From positions 1 to 64,000 of the forward strand of contig NZ_CP029191.1 of NCBI RefSeq assembly GCF_008642335.1: a stretch of 64,000 nt of DNA. The letters run 5' to 3'. Below, piece by piece: positions 7,611-16,593 of the stretch. The translations under genes were made by a program, and so were the position numbers. Under the pieces are notes generated by a model. That model was not told where the DNA came from. It did no database searches and saw only the letters and a list, made by a program, of their open reading frames with translations. The stretch's first letter is position 1, and each line of letters opens with the position of its first letter. This stretch comes from Streptomyces venezuelae (GTDB lineage Bacteria > Actinomycetota > Actinomycetes > Streptomycetales > Streptomycetaceae).

Positions 7611-8378
7611 CTATTGTCCGTCCCGTGGGGTGCCCTGGGTGTCCTGGGCGGCGCCCGGTGCCTCCTGGCCGTTTTGTGGGGCGCCGGTGAGGGCCGCGGT
7701 GCGTTTGGCTTCCTCGATGGCCAGGGTGAATCCGGCGTCCGGGTCGTGCAGCAGTTGCCGGGTGGCGAGGGCGTGGGCTCGTACGTCGGCGTTCGGGGCC
7801 GTGGTCGCCTCGTGGAGGACCGGTTCGATGACCGCGCCGAGCGCGACCAGTGCCTGGCTGAGGCTCAGCTGTGTCTCGCGCTCGCCGCGTCCGAGCTGGG
7901 TGGCCAGGGTGGCGGCCAGGGCGGCTTCGTCGCCTTCGGGGACGAGGAGGACCGCGGCACGCCAGGCGCTGCGCGCGACCTCGTCGTCGGCGTCGGTCAG
8001 CAGGGCCTTGGTGATGGCCGGCCAGGACCGCGGGTCTGCGATCTTGGAGAGGGTGTGCAGGGCCTGGCTGCGTGCCTGGGCGTGCTCCGAGCTGAGTTCC
8101 CCGAGCAGTTCGGGCAGGGTCAGGTCCACGGGGTGGCGGGTGAGTGCCCAGGTCAGCATGTCGCGGACGAAGAACTCGGGCTCGGTCGCGCTTCGTTCGA
8201 CGAGGTGGTCGACGTAGCGCGGGTCGGGGCTGGTGCCGGCTGCCAGGGCGGCTCGCAGGCGTACGGAGGAGTTGTTGTCCCGCAGGGCCTTGAGTGTCTG
8301 CTGGGACTGCCGGGACTGGGATGTCTGGGGTGTCTGGGGGGTTTGTGTCGGGTCCGGGCTCTGGGGTGTCGTGGTCAT
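7611..8378 (-). CDS. HEAT-repeat protein
   Basis: This 255-residue cytosolic protein has Gln/Pro/Ser/Thr-rich ends and a helical middle. The middle contains HEAT-type units such as DNNSSVRLRAALAAG, AQARSQALHTLSKIADP and DDEVARSAWRAAVLL. No enzymatic motif is seen. The gene precedes the MerR-HEAT regulator in an operon. The similar repeat type in both proteins suggests that they interact or arose by duplication. Start ATG 8378. Confidence 0.75.
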   Translation of the reverse strand: MTTTPQSPDPTQTPQTPQTSQSRQSQQTLKALRDNNSSVRLRAALAAGTSPDPRYVDHLVERSATEPEFFVRDMLTWALTRHPVDLTLPELLGELSSEHAQARSQALHTLSKIADPRSWPAITKALLTDADDEVARSAWRAAVLLVPEGDEAALAATLATQLGRGERETQLSLSQALVALGAVIEPVLHEATTAPNADVRAHALATRQLLHDPDAGFTLAIEEAKRTAALTGAPQNGQEAPGAAQDTQGTPRDGQ

Positions 8379-8401
8379 CGGTCCGCCTCTCTCTGGGAGG
8401 C

Positions 8402-8433
8402 AGTGGACACCTTGTCACTGTGGCAAGGTCAAG
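8402..8433 (-). promoter_or_regulatory. MerR-type promoter/operator of the HEAT-MerR operon
   Basis: A dyad ACCTTG-N9-CAAGGT (8409-8429) lies between a minus-strand TTGACC (-35, complement of 8427-8432) and a weak -10 about 19 bp away (8402-8407). A long spacer containing a dyad is the typical MerR-family arrangement. Autoregulation by the downstream MerR protein is inferred. Confidence 0.6.
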
Positions 8434-8593
8434 CGCGGGCGGCCGCCCGGCCGGTTCCGGGGTCGTGTGGGCCGTGCGGAAGCATGGCGGGGCCCGTTCG
8501 GGTGGTGAGGGGGTGCCGGGCCGTTACCCGGGTCTGCCGGCGCGGCAAGTGACATAGCGACAACACCCCGCATATTCCAGGAGGAATATTCTC

Positions 8594-8830
8594 ATGCGTG
8601 TTCGCTCGACCATCCTCGCCGCCGTCCTGACCGCGTCCGTTGTGGCCATCGGGGCGGGCTCGGCCGTCGCCGACGACGACCACTACGCCCCGCACGACGG
8701 GCTGGGCTACAACCACAAGGGCTTCGAGGGCGAGTACGACAGCGTCGGCGGCCCGCTCGGCATCGTCTTCTCCCAGGCCAAGGGTTACGGCCACGAGGGC
8801 ATGGGCCACGAGCCCGCCGCCCAGCGCTGA
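8594..8830 (+). CDS. Small secreted protein, unknown function
   Basis: 78 residues with a clear Sec signal peptide (MRVRSTILAAVLTASVVAIG, cleavage after GSAVA), so the mature peptide is about 52 residues. The mature part is rich in Gly, His, Tyr and acidic residues (GLGYNHKGFEGEYDSVGG, GHEGMGHEP). It has no cysteines. AGGAGG precedes ATG 8594 at good spacing. No family recognised. The His/Asp/Glu content would allow metal binding, but nothing in the sequence proves it. Confidence 0.7.
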   Translation: MRVRSTILAAVLTASVVAIGAGSAVADDDHYAPHDGLGYNHKGFEGEYDSVGGPLGIVFSQAKGYGHEGMGHEPAAQR

Positions 8831-9056
8831 CGTACGCGCTCGGGATCAGCACAGGCGCGGTGGCGAGGCGGGCTCGGCCCTCCTTGCCGCCGCGTTCTGT
8901 CATGGGCGGCCGGGGATCACACGGATGAGCGATTGCCTGCCGGTGGCCTCGCTCGTTGAGTGATCGCTGATCTTGTGCGGCGGCTGGGCCGCGGCAGGAC
9001 GGCGTGGATCTCCGGAGCGTTCCGCTCCGGCGCGAGAACGAGAAGAGGAGAACGTT

Positions 9057-9278
9057 GTGCGTCGGATGAGTATGGCCCTGACCCTGGCCGTGGCTGCTGC
9101 CGGGCTCGGTGCGTCGGCAGTGACCGCCCAGGCGGCATCTGCACCTGAGCAGGGCCCGCCGTTCCCCTACCAGGACTGCCTCAAGGCGACCAAGGACAAG
9201 GGCGAGAGCCCTTCTCAGAGCCGGTGGCACTGTGACCAGTTGGTCGAGAAGGGTTGGGTCCGGCCGGCGAACCGCTGA
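9057..9278 (+). CDS. Small secreted two-cysteine protein
   Basis: 73 residues from GTG 9057, chosen because AAGAGGAG lies just upstream. The signal peptide occupies residues 1 to about 28 (MALTLAVAAAGLGASAVTAQAA). The mature peptide of about 45 residues contains two cysteines (DCLKATKDKG and RWHCDQLV) that could form one disulphide. Such short exported proteins are frequent in Streptomyces and mostly of unknown role. It is followed by a strong hairpin terminator. Confidence 0.65.
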   Translation: MRRMSMALTLAVAAAGLGASAVTAQAASAPEQGPPFPYQDCLKATKDKGESPSQSRWHCDQLVEKGWVRPANR

Positions 9279-9290
9279 CCTGTCCTTCCC

Positions 9291-9320
9291 CCGGGGGGCG
9301 TCTTCGCCGGCGCCCCCCGG
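9291..9320. terminator. Bidirectional hairpin terminator
   Basis: CCGGGGGGCG and CGCCCCCCGG form a perfect 10-bp stem around a 10-nt loop. It lies between the convergent small secreted protein gene and the RidA gene. Confidence 0.75.
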
Positions 9321-9344
9321 TGCCCGCCGGGGGCCCGCGAAGCC

Positions 9345-9746
9345 TCAGGCGGGCAGTTTCATGTCGATGATGAAGCTGATCTCCACGAGCTGGCCGGGGA
9401 AGGTCAGTTCGGTGACGCCCAGGGCCGTGGCGGCCGGGCGGTGGGTGCCGAAGTAGTCCAGGTTGCCCTTCATCGTGGCCGCGGCGTGCTGTTGCAGGTC
9501 CACCAGGTACAGGGTCTGCGAGACGATCTGGTTGCGGGTGGCGCCGTAGTGGGCCAGGACCTTGTCCATGGTGGCGTGGGTCTGCCGCAGCTGGGCGGTG
9601 AAGTCGCCCGGGTGCAGGAGTTCGCCCGCCTCACCGAACGCGAGCTGTCCCGAGACGTGGACGAGGTCGCCGGACTTGATCGCCTGTACGTAGCCGAAGT
9701 CGCTCTCGGCGGGCACGTCGTGGGTGAAGATGTCAGGGGTGGTCAT
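9345..9746 (-). CDS. RidA family (YjgF/YER057c) protein
   Basis: 133 residues from ATG 9746. It matches the trimeric RidA/Rid fold, with VHVSGQLAFGEAGELLHPGDFTAQLRQT in the N-terminal half and VSQTLYLVDL plus a C-terminal PGQLVEISFIID strand pair. RidA enzymes hydrolyse reactive enamines/imines; this subgroup lacks an obvious catalytic Arg of archetypal RidA near the end, so the activity may differ. It is divergent from an HxlR regulator that probably controls it. Confidence 0.85.
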   Translation of the reverse strand: MTTPDIFTHDVPAESDFGYVQAIKSGDLVHVSGQLAFGEAGELLHPGDFTAQLRQTHATMDKVLAHYGATRNQIVSQTLYLVDLQQHAAATMKGNLDYFGTHRPAATALGVTELTFPGQLVEISFIIDMKLPA

Positions 9747-9821
9747 GGTGGCCGTCCTTCCGGTCGCTCTCTTGTGGTTACTCGGGAACTGTAAGAGAGT
9801 GTGGGCTGACCTGGAAGAACG

Positions 9822-9833
9822 CACTTTTTAGTG
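9822..9833. promoter_or_regulatory. Inverted repeat in the RidA/HxlR divergent promoter
   Basis: CACT-TTTT-AGTG sits 13 bp before the HxlR start codon and 75 bp before the RidA start. It is a plausible operator for the HxlR protein. The arms are short, so confidence is low. Confidence 0.35.
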
Positions 9834-9846
9834 ACTGGGGAACCTG

Positions 9847-10230
9847 ATGGTGACCAAGCAGCTCCTCAAGGGTCTGCCCGAGGACGCCGACCTGCGGCGC
9901 GCGGACTCCCTGGCGCGGGAGATCTTCTCCGACGTCGCCAACAAGTGGGCGCTCCTGATCATCGAGGCGCTCGGCGAACGCACCCTGCGCTTCGGCGAGT
10001 TGCGCGACGAGGTCGAGGGCGTCAGCCACAAGATGCTCACCCAGAACCTGCGCATGCTGGAGCGCAACGGCCTGGTCGACCGCACGGTGCACCCCACCGT
10101 GCCGCCGCGGGTCGAGTACACCCTCACCGGGCCGGGCCGGGACCTGCGCACCGCGGTCGACGCCCTCTGCGGATGGACCCACCAGCACCTGGCCCACATC
10201 GAGAGCGCGCGCGGCCGCTTCGGCACCTGA
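9847..10230 (+). CDS. HxlR-family winged-helix regulator
   Basis: 127 residues. The HxlR signature is clear: IFSDVANKWALLIIEALGERTLRFGELRDEVEGVSHKMLTQNLRMLERNGLVDR forms the DNA-binding winged helix, followed by the VEYTLTGPGRDL wing. Such proteins often sense reactive electrophiles or quinones through a conserved N-terminal Cys. No such Cys is present here; the only Cys lies near the C-terminus (DALCGW). It is divergent from the RidA gene, the probable target. Confidence 0.85.
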   Translation: MVTKQLLKGLPEDADLRRADSLAREIFSDVANKWALLIIEALGERTLRFGELRDEVEGVSHKMLTQNLRMLERNGLVDRTVHPTVPPRVEYTLTGPGRDLRTAVDALCGWTHQHLAHIESARGRFGT

Positions 10231-10241
10231 GAGGGCAGCTT

Positions 10242-10282
10242 GGTGGGGCGGCCGTGTTCCCCCGTGGCACGGCCGTCCCACC
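10242..10282 (+). terminator. Hairpin terminator after the HxlR gene
   Basis: 15-nt arms (10242-10256 and 10268-10282) pair with one mismatch 11 nt after the stop codon. Confidence 0.65.
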
Positions 10283-10396
10283 GGTATGAGGCCGGCCCCT
10301 CGCAGGGCCGGGATGGGGCTGATGCGGGCTGCTCGGGCTGCTGCGGGCTGCTCGCGGTTCAAGAGTGGCGCATTGGGGTGATCGAGGTCGACGTGT

Positions 10397-10412
10397 TTTG
10401 GGCTAGCCCGAA
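10397..10412. promoter_or_regulatory. Palindrome before the winged-helix regulator
   Basis: TTTGGGCTAGCCCGAA is a nearly perfect 16-bp palindrome centred on CTAG, 27 bp before ATG 10440. Probably the operator of the downstream regulator or the site of another repressor. Confidence 0.5.
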
Positions 10413-10439
10413 TAACGACATCTTGATCAGGCTCTGCGC

Positions 10440-11450
10440 ATGCCGCTGCGTCTCCACTTCACCGCCGCCGATCTGGCCCGTACCCGGCTGGCCGAGGGGC
10501 CCCGGCCGATGCTGGAGCTGGACATCGCCGTGCGGCTGCTGCAGGACGGCGCCCATGCCGCGCGGTTCGGGGCCTGGCGGCGCCACTCGCTGCGGCGGCT
10601 GGCGCCCGGCGTGCGGCGGCTGTTCGATCTGATTCCGCCGACCGGCTGGACCGTCGGCTTCCTGGACCATGCGGGGGCCGCCGGCATCGACGAGGCGGTG
10701 GAGCGGGTGCGCGCCACGCCCGCCGCCCGGATCGCCGCGGACATGGAGAGGTGGGCGGCGCGCATGCAGGGGCAGGCGGTGCCGGCGTGGACGCGGGCAC
10801 TGGGCAGCGACCGGCGGTTGCTCGGCGAGCTCGCCGACGCCGTCGCCCTCGCGCACCGGGAGGTCGTCGCGCCCTATCAGGAGCACATGGACGTGCTCAG
10901 CCGCGCGGATCAGGCGCTGCGGGCCCGTCAGGTGGCCCACGGCGGGCTCGACATGCTGCTGTCGGGCCTCAACCCGTCCTGTATCCGGTGGGATTCACCG
11001 GTACTGGAGCTGACGACGGCATCCGGGTTCACCGGGGACATTCATCTCGCGGGCCGCGGACTGCTGTTGATTCCCTCGGTGTTCGGCGCGGTGTTTCCGG
11101 CCTTCGACGAAACCGCCGAGCCGCAGCCGTGGCTGACCTATCCCGTCGGTGTACGTGACACGGATCTATTTCTGGCGCCCGTGGAGACCGCCCGGGTACT
11201 GAGTGCGGTCCCCGATTCCCTGACGGCGCTGCTGGGGCATACGCGTGCCGTGGTGCTGTGGACCATTGCCGAGCATCCGGGCTGTACGACCAGTGAACTC
11301 GCCCGGCGTGCGGGGATCTCACCGGCGAGCGCGAGCCAGCACGCCACCGTGCTGCGCACCGCCGGCCTCTCCCACACCGTGCGGCACCGCAATACCGCTT
11401 TGCACACCGCTACTTACGCAGGGACCCATTTACTGAGTACCGCGGGGTGA
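10440..11450 (+). CDS. ArsR/SmtB-like winged-helix regulator with long N-terminal domain
   Basis: 336 residues. The C-terminal 80 residues are an ArsR-type winged helix (RAVVLWTIAEHPGCTTSELARRAGISPASASQHATVLRTAGL). The first 250 residues form an uncharacterised domain with RLHFTAADLARTRL at its start, seen in many Streptomyces HTH proteins, and no obvious metal site. ATG 10440 has no ribosome site, so translation may be leaderless. A palindrome lies just upstream. Target genes are not evident; it may be autoregulatory. Confidence 0.8.
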   Translation: MPLRLHFTAADLARTRLAEGPRPMLELDIAVRLLQDGAHAARFGAWRRHSLRRLAPGVRRLFDLIPPTGWTVGFLDHAGAAGIDEAVERVRATPAARIAADMERWAARMQGQAVPAWTRALGSDRRLLGELADAVALAHREVVAPYQEHMDVLSRADQALRARQVAHGGLDMLLSGLNPSCIRWDSPVLELTTASGFTGDIHLAGRGLLLIPSVFGAVFPAFDETAEPQPWLTYPVGVRDTDLFLAPVETARVLSAVPDSLTALLGHTRAVVLWTIAEHPGCTTSELARRAGISPASASQHATVLRTAGLSHTVRHRNTALHTATYAGTHLLSTAG

Positions 11451-11834
11451 GGGTGGTGCGCGGGTGGCTGAATGTGGAGGTCGGCCGGGCGGGAGCGGAG
11501 CGCCGGGGCCGGTGCGGGGGCGTGCGGGGGTGCGGGGCTCCGTCGGCTGCGCGGGTGGCCGGAGGTGTGCGGTGGGGAGGGGGCGCCTGAAGGGGCGTCG
11601 GGGCTGGTCCCGGGCGGCTCGAGGGGTCGCGGGGGCGCGGGTGGGGGGTGTGGGTGAGGTGGCTTGTGTCGGTCCGGTCCGGTGATCGCTGGTGGATTCT
11701 GTTGCCGGGGACCTTCTCCGGAAAAAACGGGCATAACGCAATTGCATGAAATCCCGGAGAGTTCTCTGTTCGTGGCGGAATCTCATGATACTCTCGCCGC
11801 GTTATGCGCTTCGGTCCGGGGGAGGAGAAGCAGC
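11451..11834. other. GC-rich non-coding spacer and promoter region
   Basis: The left half (11451-11690) is G-rich low-complexity DNA without coding support. The right half is AT-richer and contains a possible -10 (GATACT, near 11790) upstream of the StrR-like gene. It marks the boundary between the subtelomeric genes and the polyketide cluster. No StrR-type inverted repeat was found here. Confidence 0.4.
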
Positions 11835-12860
11835 GTGATGATCGGAATGCCAGGGGAGGCAGCCCCTGGGGGGGAACTTCCTAAAGATCAGTTCTGCCGG
11901 CCCGTCGGGCCCGACCACTCGACCGAGGTTTCTGCTTCAATCATCAGGATTCCGATCGCCTTGCTCCGTGACGCGGATTCTCCTCGTCTCGCCGGTGTCG
12001 ACCAGGATCATGTACGTACTCTGGCGGCCTGCACCGATAAACTTCCGCCGATCATCGTGCACCGCTCGACGATGAAGGTCATCGACGGAATGCACCGGCT
12101 GCACGTGGCGCGGCTGAACGGCGAGGAAACCATTGAGGTCCGCTACTTCGAGGGATCGAACAGGGAAGCGTTCCTCTTAGCCGTCGAACTGAACCTGAAG
12201 CACGGCCTTGCGCTGGCTCTCTCCGACCGCAAGAAGTCGGCGATGAAGATCCTGGAGAGTTTCCCCGAGTGGTCGGACCGGGCCGTCGCCATGAAGACCG
12301 GCCTTTCCGGCAAGACCGTCGGGGTACTGCGCCGTAAATTCGCGGGACAGATCGCCCAGGCCCCGCTGAGAGTCGGGCGGGACGGCCGCGTACGGCCGCT
12401 GAATTCCCACAAAGACCGCCAGAAGAGCGCCCACATTCTGCCCGCGGAGCCGGACATCGTCCTGCGGGAGGGCGCCGAGAGCGCCCAGCTGCCCGCGCCA
12501 TCGTCCCGGGAGGCGCAGAAACGGTTGCGCAGCGCGGAGGAGGGGCCCCTGTCCGGCGCGGAGGCCCGCAGCCGGGCTCCGCACGGCCCCGAGGCGGCCC
12601 TCCCGCTCGTGGACCCCCTCGCCCAGCTCGAGTCGCTCAAGCGGGACCCCGCCCTGAAGTACAGCAACGACGGCCGGGAGATGATCCGCTGGCTCGAGGC
12701 CCGCATCATCCGCAAGAGCGACCCCGGCCTGGTCCTGCAGGCCCCCGCCCACCAGGCGAGGAAGATCGCCGCCCTGGCCCGGGCGTGCGCGGCGCAGTGG
12801 AACTGCATCGCCACGCGCATGGAGCTCCTGTGCGACGACTGCTCCAAGGCGTCCAACTGA
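11835..12860 (+). CDS. StrR-like pathway activator (ParB-like N-domain)
   Basis: 341 residues from GTG 11835, preceded by GGAGGAGAAG; ATG 11838 is equally possible. Residues about 35-140 form a ParB/Srx-like domain (PPIIVHRSTMKVIDGMHRLHVARL). Residues about 145-185 hold a helix-turn-helix (WSDRAVAMKTGLSGKTVGVLRRK). A C-terminal helical domain follows. This is the architecture of StrR, NovG and Bbr, which activate antibiotic genes through inverted repeats of the form GTTCRACYG-N11-CRGTYGAAC. Three such repeats occur in this window. A paralogue is encoded at 49456-50604. It is convergent with the SARP gene. Confidence 0.85.
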   Translation: MMIGMPGEAAPGGELPKDQFCRPVGPDHSTEVSASIIRIPIALLRDADSPRLAGVDQDHVRTLAACTDKLPPIIVHRSTMKVIDGMHRLHVARLNGEETIEVRYFEGSNREAFLLAVELNLKHGLALALSDRKKSAMKILESFPEWSDRAVAMKTGLSGKTVGVLRRKFAGQIAQAPLRVGRDGRVRPLNSHKDRQKSAHILPAEPDIVLREGAESAQLPAPSSREAQKRLRSAEEGPLSGAEARSRAPHGPEAALPLVDPLAQLESLKRDPALKYSNDGREMIRWLEARIIRKSDPGLVLQAPAHQARKIAALARACAAQWNCIATRMELLCDDCSKASN

Positions 12861-12939
12861 GGAAATTCCGCAGTCGACCCCCACAGATCCGACCGGGGTC
12901 CGGGGCCTTGGGTCCGGGGTCCGGGCGGGCGGTGTGGGC

Positions 12940-12987
12940 GGCATCCCTCCGCGGGCAACGGGTGCCCCGCGGAGAGCTGCGGATGCC
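12940..12987. terminator. Hairpin between convergent regulator genes
   Basis: GGCATCC (12940-12946) pairs with GGATGCC (12981-12987), enclosing an imperfect CTCCGCGGG / CCCGCGGAG stem. It lies between the StrR-like gene and the SARP gene. Confidence 0.5.
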
Positions 12988-13013
12988 GCCGACGGCATCG
13001 CCGCTGTGCCCGC

Positions 13014-13835
13014 TCAGCTCGCGTAGCGGTCGAACGTGGAGGACGGCCGCGGGCCCGCGATCACGTCCAGTCGCGGGTCGACCGCGAGAATCGCCTGATG
13101 AAGCCGCTGCAACTGCGGCGACGGCTCCACCCCCAGGTCCTCGATCAGCCGGGCCCGCAGCCGCTGGTAGACGTCCAGGGCCGAGGCCTGGCGGCCCGAG
13201 CGGTACAGCGCCACCATCGCCTGCGAGTGCAGGCCCTCGTGCCGGGGGTGGCGGGCGGTCAGGTCGCTCAGCTCGGCCAGGAACTCGCAGTGCCGGCCCA
13301 GGCGCAGCTCGGCGTCGATGCGCCGCTCCAGGGTGACCAGGCGGCTCTCCTCCAGGCGGGTGGCCTCGATCTCCAGTACGCAGCCCATGCGCACGTCGAC
13401 CAGCGCGGACCCGTCCCACAGGTCCAGGGCCCGCCCGAAGAGGGTGGCCGCCGCCCGGTCGTCGCCGCTGTCGAAGGCGCGCTGGCCGCCGGCCACCAGG
13501 CGCTCGTACTCGTGCACGTCGACCTGTTCGGGCGGGATCTGCAGGAGATAGCCGCCGTACCGGGTCACCAGGACGTCCTTGGCGCTGCCCGCCGCGTCCG
13601 GGCCCATGGCCGTGCCCAGGCGCCGGCGCAGCTGGAGGATGTAGGTCTGCAGGGTCGTCATGGCGCTGGCGGGCAGGTCGACCCCCCAGATCTCCTCCAT
13701 GAGCGTCGAGATCGGCACGACCCTTCGCGGGTAGAGGGCCAAAAGCGCCAGGATCTGCCGGGGCTTGCTTGCGGTTGGCACAACATTCACACCGTTAACA
13801 TCGGCACCAAGCGGGCCGAGGACCTTTACCCTCAC
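13014..13835 (-). CDS. SARP-family pathway-specific activator
   Basis: 273 residues from GTG 13835 with AGGAGG 8 nt upstream. The N-terminal OmpR-type winged helix (residues about 1-95, with KPRQILALLALYPRRVVPISTLMEEIWG) and the bacterial transcriptional activator domain (residues about 100-250, ending RLIEDLGVEPSPQLQRLHQAIL) are complete. It has the short SARP layout of ActII-ORF4/RedD without ATPase domain. SARPs bind direct heptamer repeats overlapping -35 regions of type II PKS promoters. It is the likely activator of the polyketide operon starting at 47731. It is divergent from the nitrous-acid genes. Confidence 0.9.
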   Translation of the reverse strand: MRVKVLGPLGADVNGVNVVPTASKPRQILALLALYPRRVVPISTLMEEIWGVDLPASAMTTLQTYILQLRRRLGTAMGPDAAGSAKDVLVTRYGGYLLQIPPEQVDVHEYERLVAGGQRAFDSGDDRAAATLFGRALDLWDGSALVDVRMGCVLEIEATRLEESRLVTLERRIDAELRLGRHCEFLAELSDLTARHPRHEGLHSQAMVALYRSGRQASALDVYQRLRARLIEDLGVEPSPQLQRLHQAILAVDPRLDVIAGPRPSSTFDRYAS

Positions 13836-14529
13836 AGATTCCTCCTAGAATCCGGCGGCTTCGCGTTTGCGAGCCGGCACCGAATCTGATCTGCAGCGCA
13901 TGTCGCATGGCAGACTCCACAGCCTCTCTCTGCTAACCGATCCGTCAGGTGCGCCGGCCGCCGGAGCGGCCCCGGATCTGCAGATACTCCACCGCTTTTC
14001 AGGTATCCCTCTGATGTCACTTTCGCCGTTGTCCACCGATAACTCATGGGCCAGCGGAATTGTGTCGACTGATTGCCGGGTGCGGCAAGTGCTTCCCTCG
14101 GCGCCCCGAGGGGCCCGTGCGGGACGAAGCGGAGGTGATACCTCCGCCGTCCTTCCGTACATGAGGTCTCCCCTGCCGGGCGCACTTGTAATAAGGTCTG
14201 CGAGATTGTGATCTGTCACGCTGCGCCGGACGGGCCGATGTCCGGCACGGCGTCATGTCCGCATTCACGCATTCCTCCGGCCGTGGACTCACCGGCGGAG
14301 TTCTGATAAACGCGCGAGAGCGGTGGGAGCGGTCCGGGCCGCGCAATGCGCGGCCCTCTCCCATTTCCCCGGTGATCCAAAGATGGGGTGAACTGCGGGT
14401 GGCGGCGGGCTCCGCCGGGACGCGAGTCCTGGTTGAGCCCGCCTCCTGACCCCGTGGGGAGTGTGGGGGCGCACCGCCCGGCGGCGGTTGCCCTCCCGGT
14501 ATGCCCTCCGCGACAAGGAGCACGCGACC
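13836..14529. other. Long divergent intergenic region (SARP / nitrous-acid operon)
   Basis: 694 bp without a supported gene. It must hold the promoters of the SARP gene (left) and of the CreE/CreD-like operon (right). I find no StrR-type repeat and no ECF41-type promoter here. AT-richer patches (for instance around 14188 and 14300) are candidate promoter sites only. Confidence 0.4.
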
Positions 14530-16593
14530 ATGCCCACAGGACCCCTGGCTCAGCACACCGCGGTGTGTCTGGTCGGAGCCGGCCCGCGCGGGTTCTCCGT
14601 GCTCGAGCGGATCTGCGCGCAGGAACGCAAGTCCCCGCTGTGGGACCGGGTGAGCGTGCACGTCGTGGATCCCGCGCCGCCCGGCGCGGGCCGGGTGTGG
14701 CGGCCCGCGCAGTCGCCGCACCTGCTGATGAACACCGTCGCCTCGCAGGTCACCGTCTACACCGACGACAGCGTCTGCATCCGCGGCCCGCTGGAGGAGG
14801 GGCCCAGCCTCTATGAGTGGGCCCGGGCGCTGGGCCGGGGCGCGCTGGCACCCGGCCCCGCCACCCCGTGCGAGGCGGACGTGCTGGGTGAGGCGCGGGC
14901 GCTGGGGCCGGACAGCTATCCCACCCGCGCCCTGTACGGGCGGTACCTGGCCTGGGCGTTCGCGCAGGCCGTGGCCGGCGCGCCGGCGCATGTGGTGATC
15001 CGCGTGCACCGGATACGGGCGGTGGCCCTCACCGATGAGGAGGGCACGGACGACCAGGGCACGGGGGCGCGCGGGGCTGCGGCGCAGACGGTGGTGCTGG
15101 AGGACGGCACGCGGCTTTCGGGGCTGTCCGCGGTGGTGCTCGCCCAGGGGCACGTGCCGGTGCGGCCCAGTGCGCAGGAGGCCGCGCTGGGCCAATTCGC
15201 CGGGCGGCACGGCCTGTTCTACGTCGCGCCGGCCAACCCCGCCGACGTGGACCTCTCCCCCATCGCGCCGGGCCAGGACGTGCTGCTGCGCGGCCTTGGC
15301 CTGAACTTCTTCGACTACATGTCGCTGCTCACCCAGGGCCGGGGCGGCCGGTTCGAGCGGGCCGGCCGGCGCCTGGTCTACCGGCCCTCGGGGCGCGAGC
15401 CGCGGCTGCACGCCGGGTCGCGGCGCGGTGTGCCGTACCACTCCCGGGGCGACAACGAGAAAGGCGCGTACGGCCGTTACCGGCCGCGGCTGCTCACCGC
15501 CGGGCACGTCGCGGCGCTGCGCGCGCCGGGGCGCGGCCCGCTGGGTTTTGGCGACGACCTGTGGCCGCTGATCTCCAAGGAGGTGCGGTGCGTCTACTAC
15601 GAGGCGCTGCTGGCCGGGCGGGGCGAGGCGCCCGGGGCGGTGGCCTGTTTCGCGGCGGGTTTCCTGGCCGCGGCGCCGGGGCGGGCCGAGGAGCGGGTGC
15701 TGGCGGCCGCCGGGATCGGTGAGGAGGCGCGCTGGGACTGGGAGGCGCTCGCCCGCCCGTACGGCTCCCGTCTCTTCGCGGACTCGGCGGAGTTCGCCGC
15801 CTGGCTGCGCGGCCACCTCGAGCAGGACGTGGCGCAGGCGCGGCGCGGCAATGTGCGCGGGCCGCTGAAGGCCGCCCTCGACGTGCTGCGCGACCTGCGC
15901 AACGAGATCCGGCTGGCCGTGGACCACGGCGGGCTGAGCGGGGACTCGCACCGCACCGAGCTGGAGGGCTGGTACACGCCGCTCAACGCCTATCTGTCCA
16001 TCGGGCCGCCCGCCGGGCGGGTGGAGGAGATGCTCGCGCTGATGGCGGCCGGGGTGCTGGAGGTGTCGCTGCCCGGCATCCGCGTCACCGCCGCCGAGGG
16101 CGGCCCTGGGGGCGAGGGGGCGGGGTTTGTGGGGACCTCGACGGTGGTGCCCGGCGCCCGGGTGCGCGCCGGTGCGCTGATCGAGGCCCGGCTGCCGGAG
16201 ACGGACCTGCGCCGCACGGATGATCCGCTGCTGCGCCGCCTCCTCGCCTCGGGGCAGTGCCGCCCCTACCGCGTCCAGGACCACGAGACGGGCGGCCTGG
16301 CCGTCACCCGCTCCTTCCAGCTGCTGGACGCCGGCGGGAGGGCGCACCGGCGGCGTTTCGCCTACGGGGTGCCCACGGAGTCGGTGCACTGGGTGACGGC
16401 CGCGGGCATCCGGCCCGGCGTCGGGTCGGTGACGCTGGAGGACTCCGACGCCATCGCGGGGGCGGTCCTGGCCCTGCCCGCCCCCGCCCCCGCCCCCGCC
16501 CCTGCCCCCGCCCGCACGGCGCCGGTTCCTGGGCCCGGGCCCGGGCCCGGCGGCGGGGCGGGCGTTTCGGAACGTGAAGAGGTGCAGCCGTGA
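14530..16593 (+). CDS. CreE-like FAD/NAD(P)-dependent nitrosuccinate synthase
   Basis: 687 residues. It begins with a dinucleotide fold (AVCLVGAGPRGFSVLERI), then RVWRPAQSPHLLMNT. Its size and domain layout fit the NAD_binding_9-type flavoprotein family that includes CreE and FzmM. CreE oxidises L-aspartate stepwise to nitrosuccinate using FAD, NADPH and O2. The next gene, overlapping by 4 nt, encodes the matching CreD-like lyase, which strongly supports this role in making nitrous acid for N-N bond formation. The last ~45 residues are a Pro-Ala and Pro-Gly run unlikely to be catalytic. ATG 14530 was chosen because the upstream extension is out of character. Assignment is by family and context. 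Confidence 0.75.
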   Translation: MPTGPLAQHTAVCLVGAGPRGFSVLERICAQERKSPLWDRVSVHVVDPAPPGAGRVWRPAQSPHLLMNTVASQVTVYTDDSVCIRGPLEEGPSLYEWARALGRGALAPGPATPCEADVLGEARALGPDSYPTRALYGRYLAWAFAQAVAGAPAHVVIRVHRIRAVALTDEEGTDDQGTGARGAAAQTVVLEDGTRLSGLSAVVLAQGHVPVRPSAQEAALGQFAGRHGLFYVAPANPADVDLSPIAPGQDVLLRGLGLNFFDYMSLLTQGRGGRFERAGRRLVYRPSGREPRLHAGSRRGVPYHSRGDNEKGAYGRYRPRLLTAGHVAALRAPGRGPLGFGDDLWPLISKEVRCVYYEALLAGRGEAPGAVACFAAGFLAAAPGRAEERVLAAAGIGEEARWDWEALARPYGSRLFADSAEFAAWLRGHLEQDVAQARRGNVRGPLKAALDVLRDLRNEIRLAVDHGGLSGDSHRTELEGWYTPLNAYLSIGPPAGRVEEMLALMAAGVLEVSLPGIRVTAAEGGPGGEGAGFVGTSTVVPGARVRAGALIEARLPETDLRRTDDPLLRRLLASGQCRPYRVQDHETGGLAVTRSFQLLDAGGRAHRRRFAYGVPTESVHWVTAAGIRPGVGSVTLEDSDAIAGAVLALPAPAPAPAPAPARTAPVPGPGPGPGGGAGVSEREEVQP

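Noticed and set aside
13027..13035. CGGTCGAAC near the SARP stop codon
   Set aside because: Single arm inside coding sequence, no partner.
14044..16389. 781-codon minus-strand open frame
   Set aside because: Shadow of the CreE-like gene, with a product rich in Arg/Pro/His and no family motifs.
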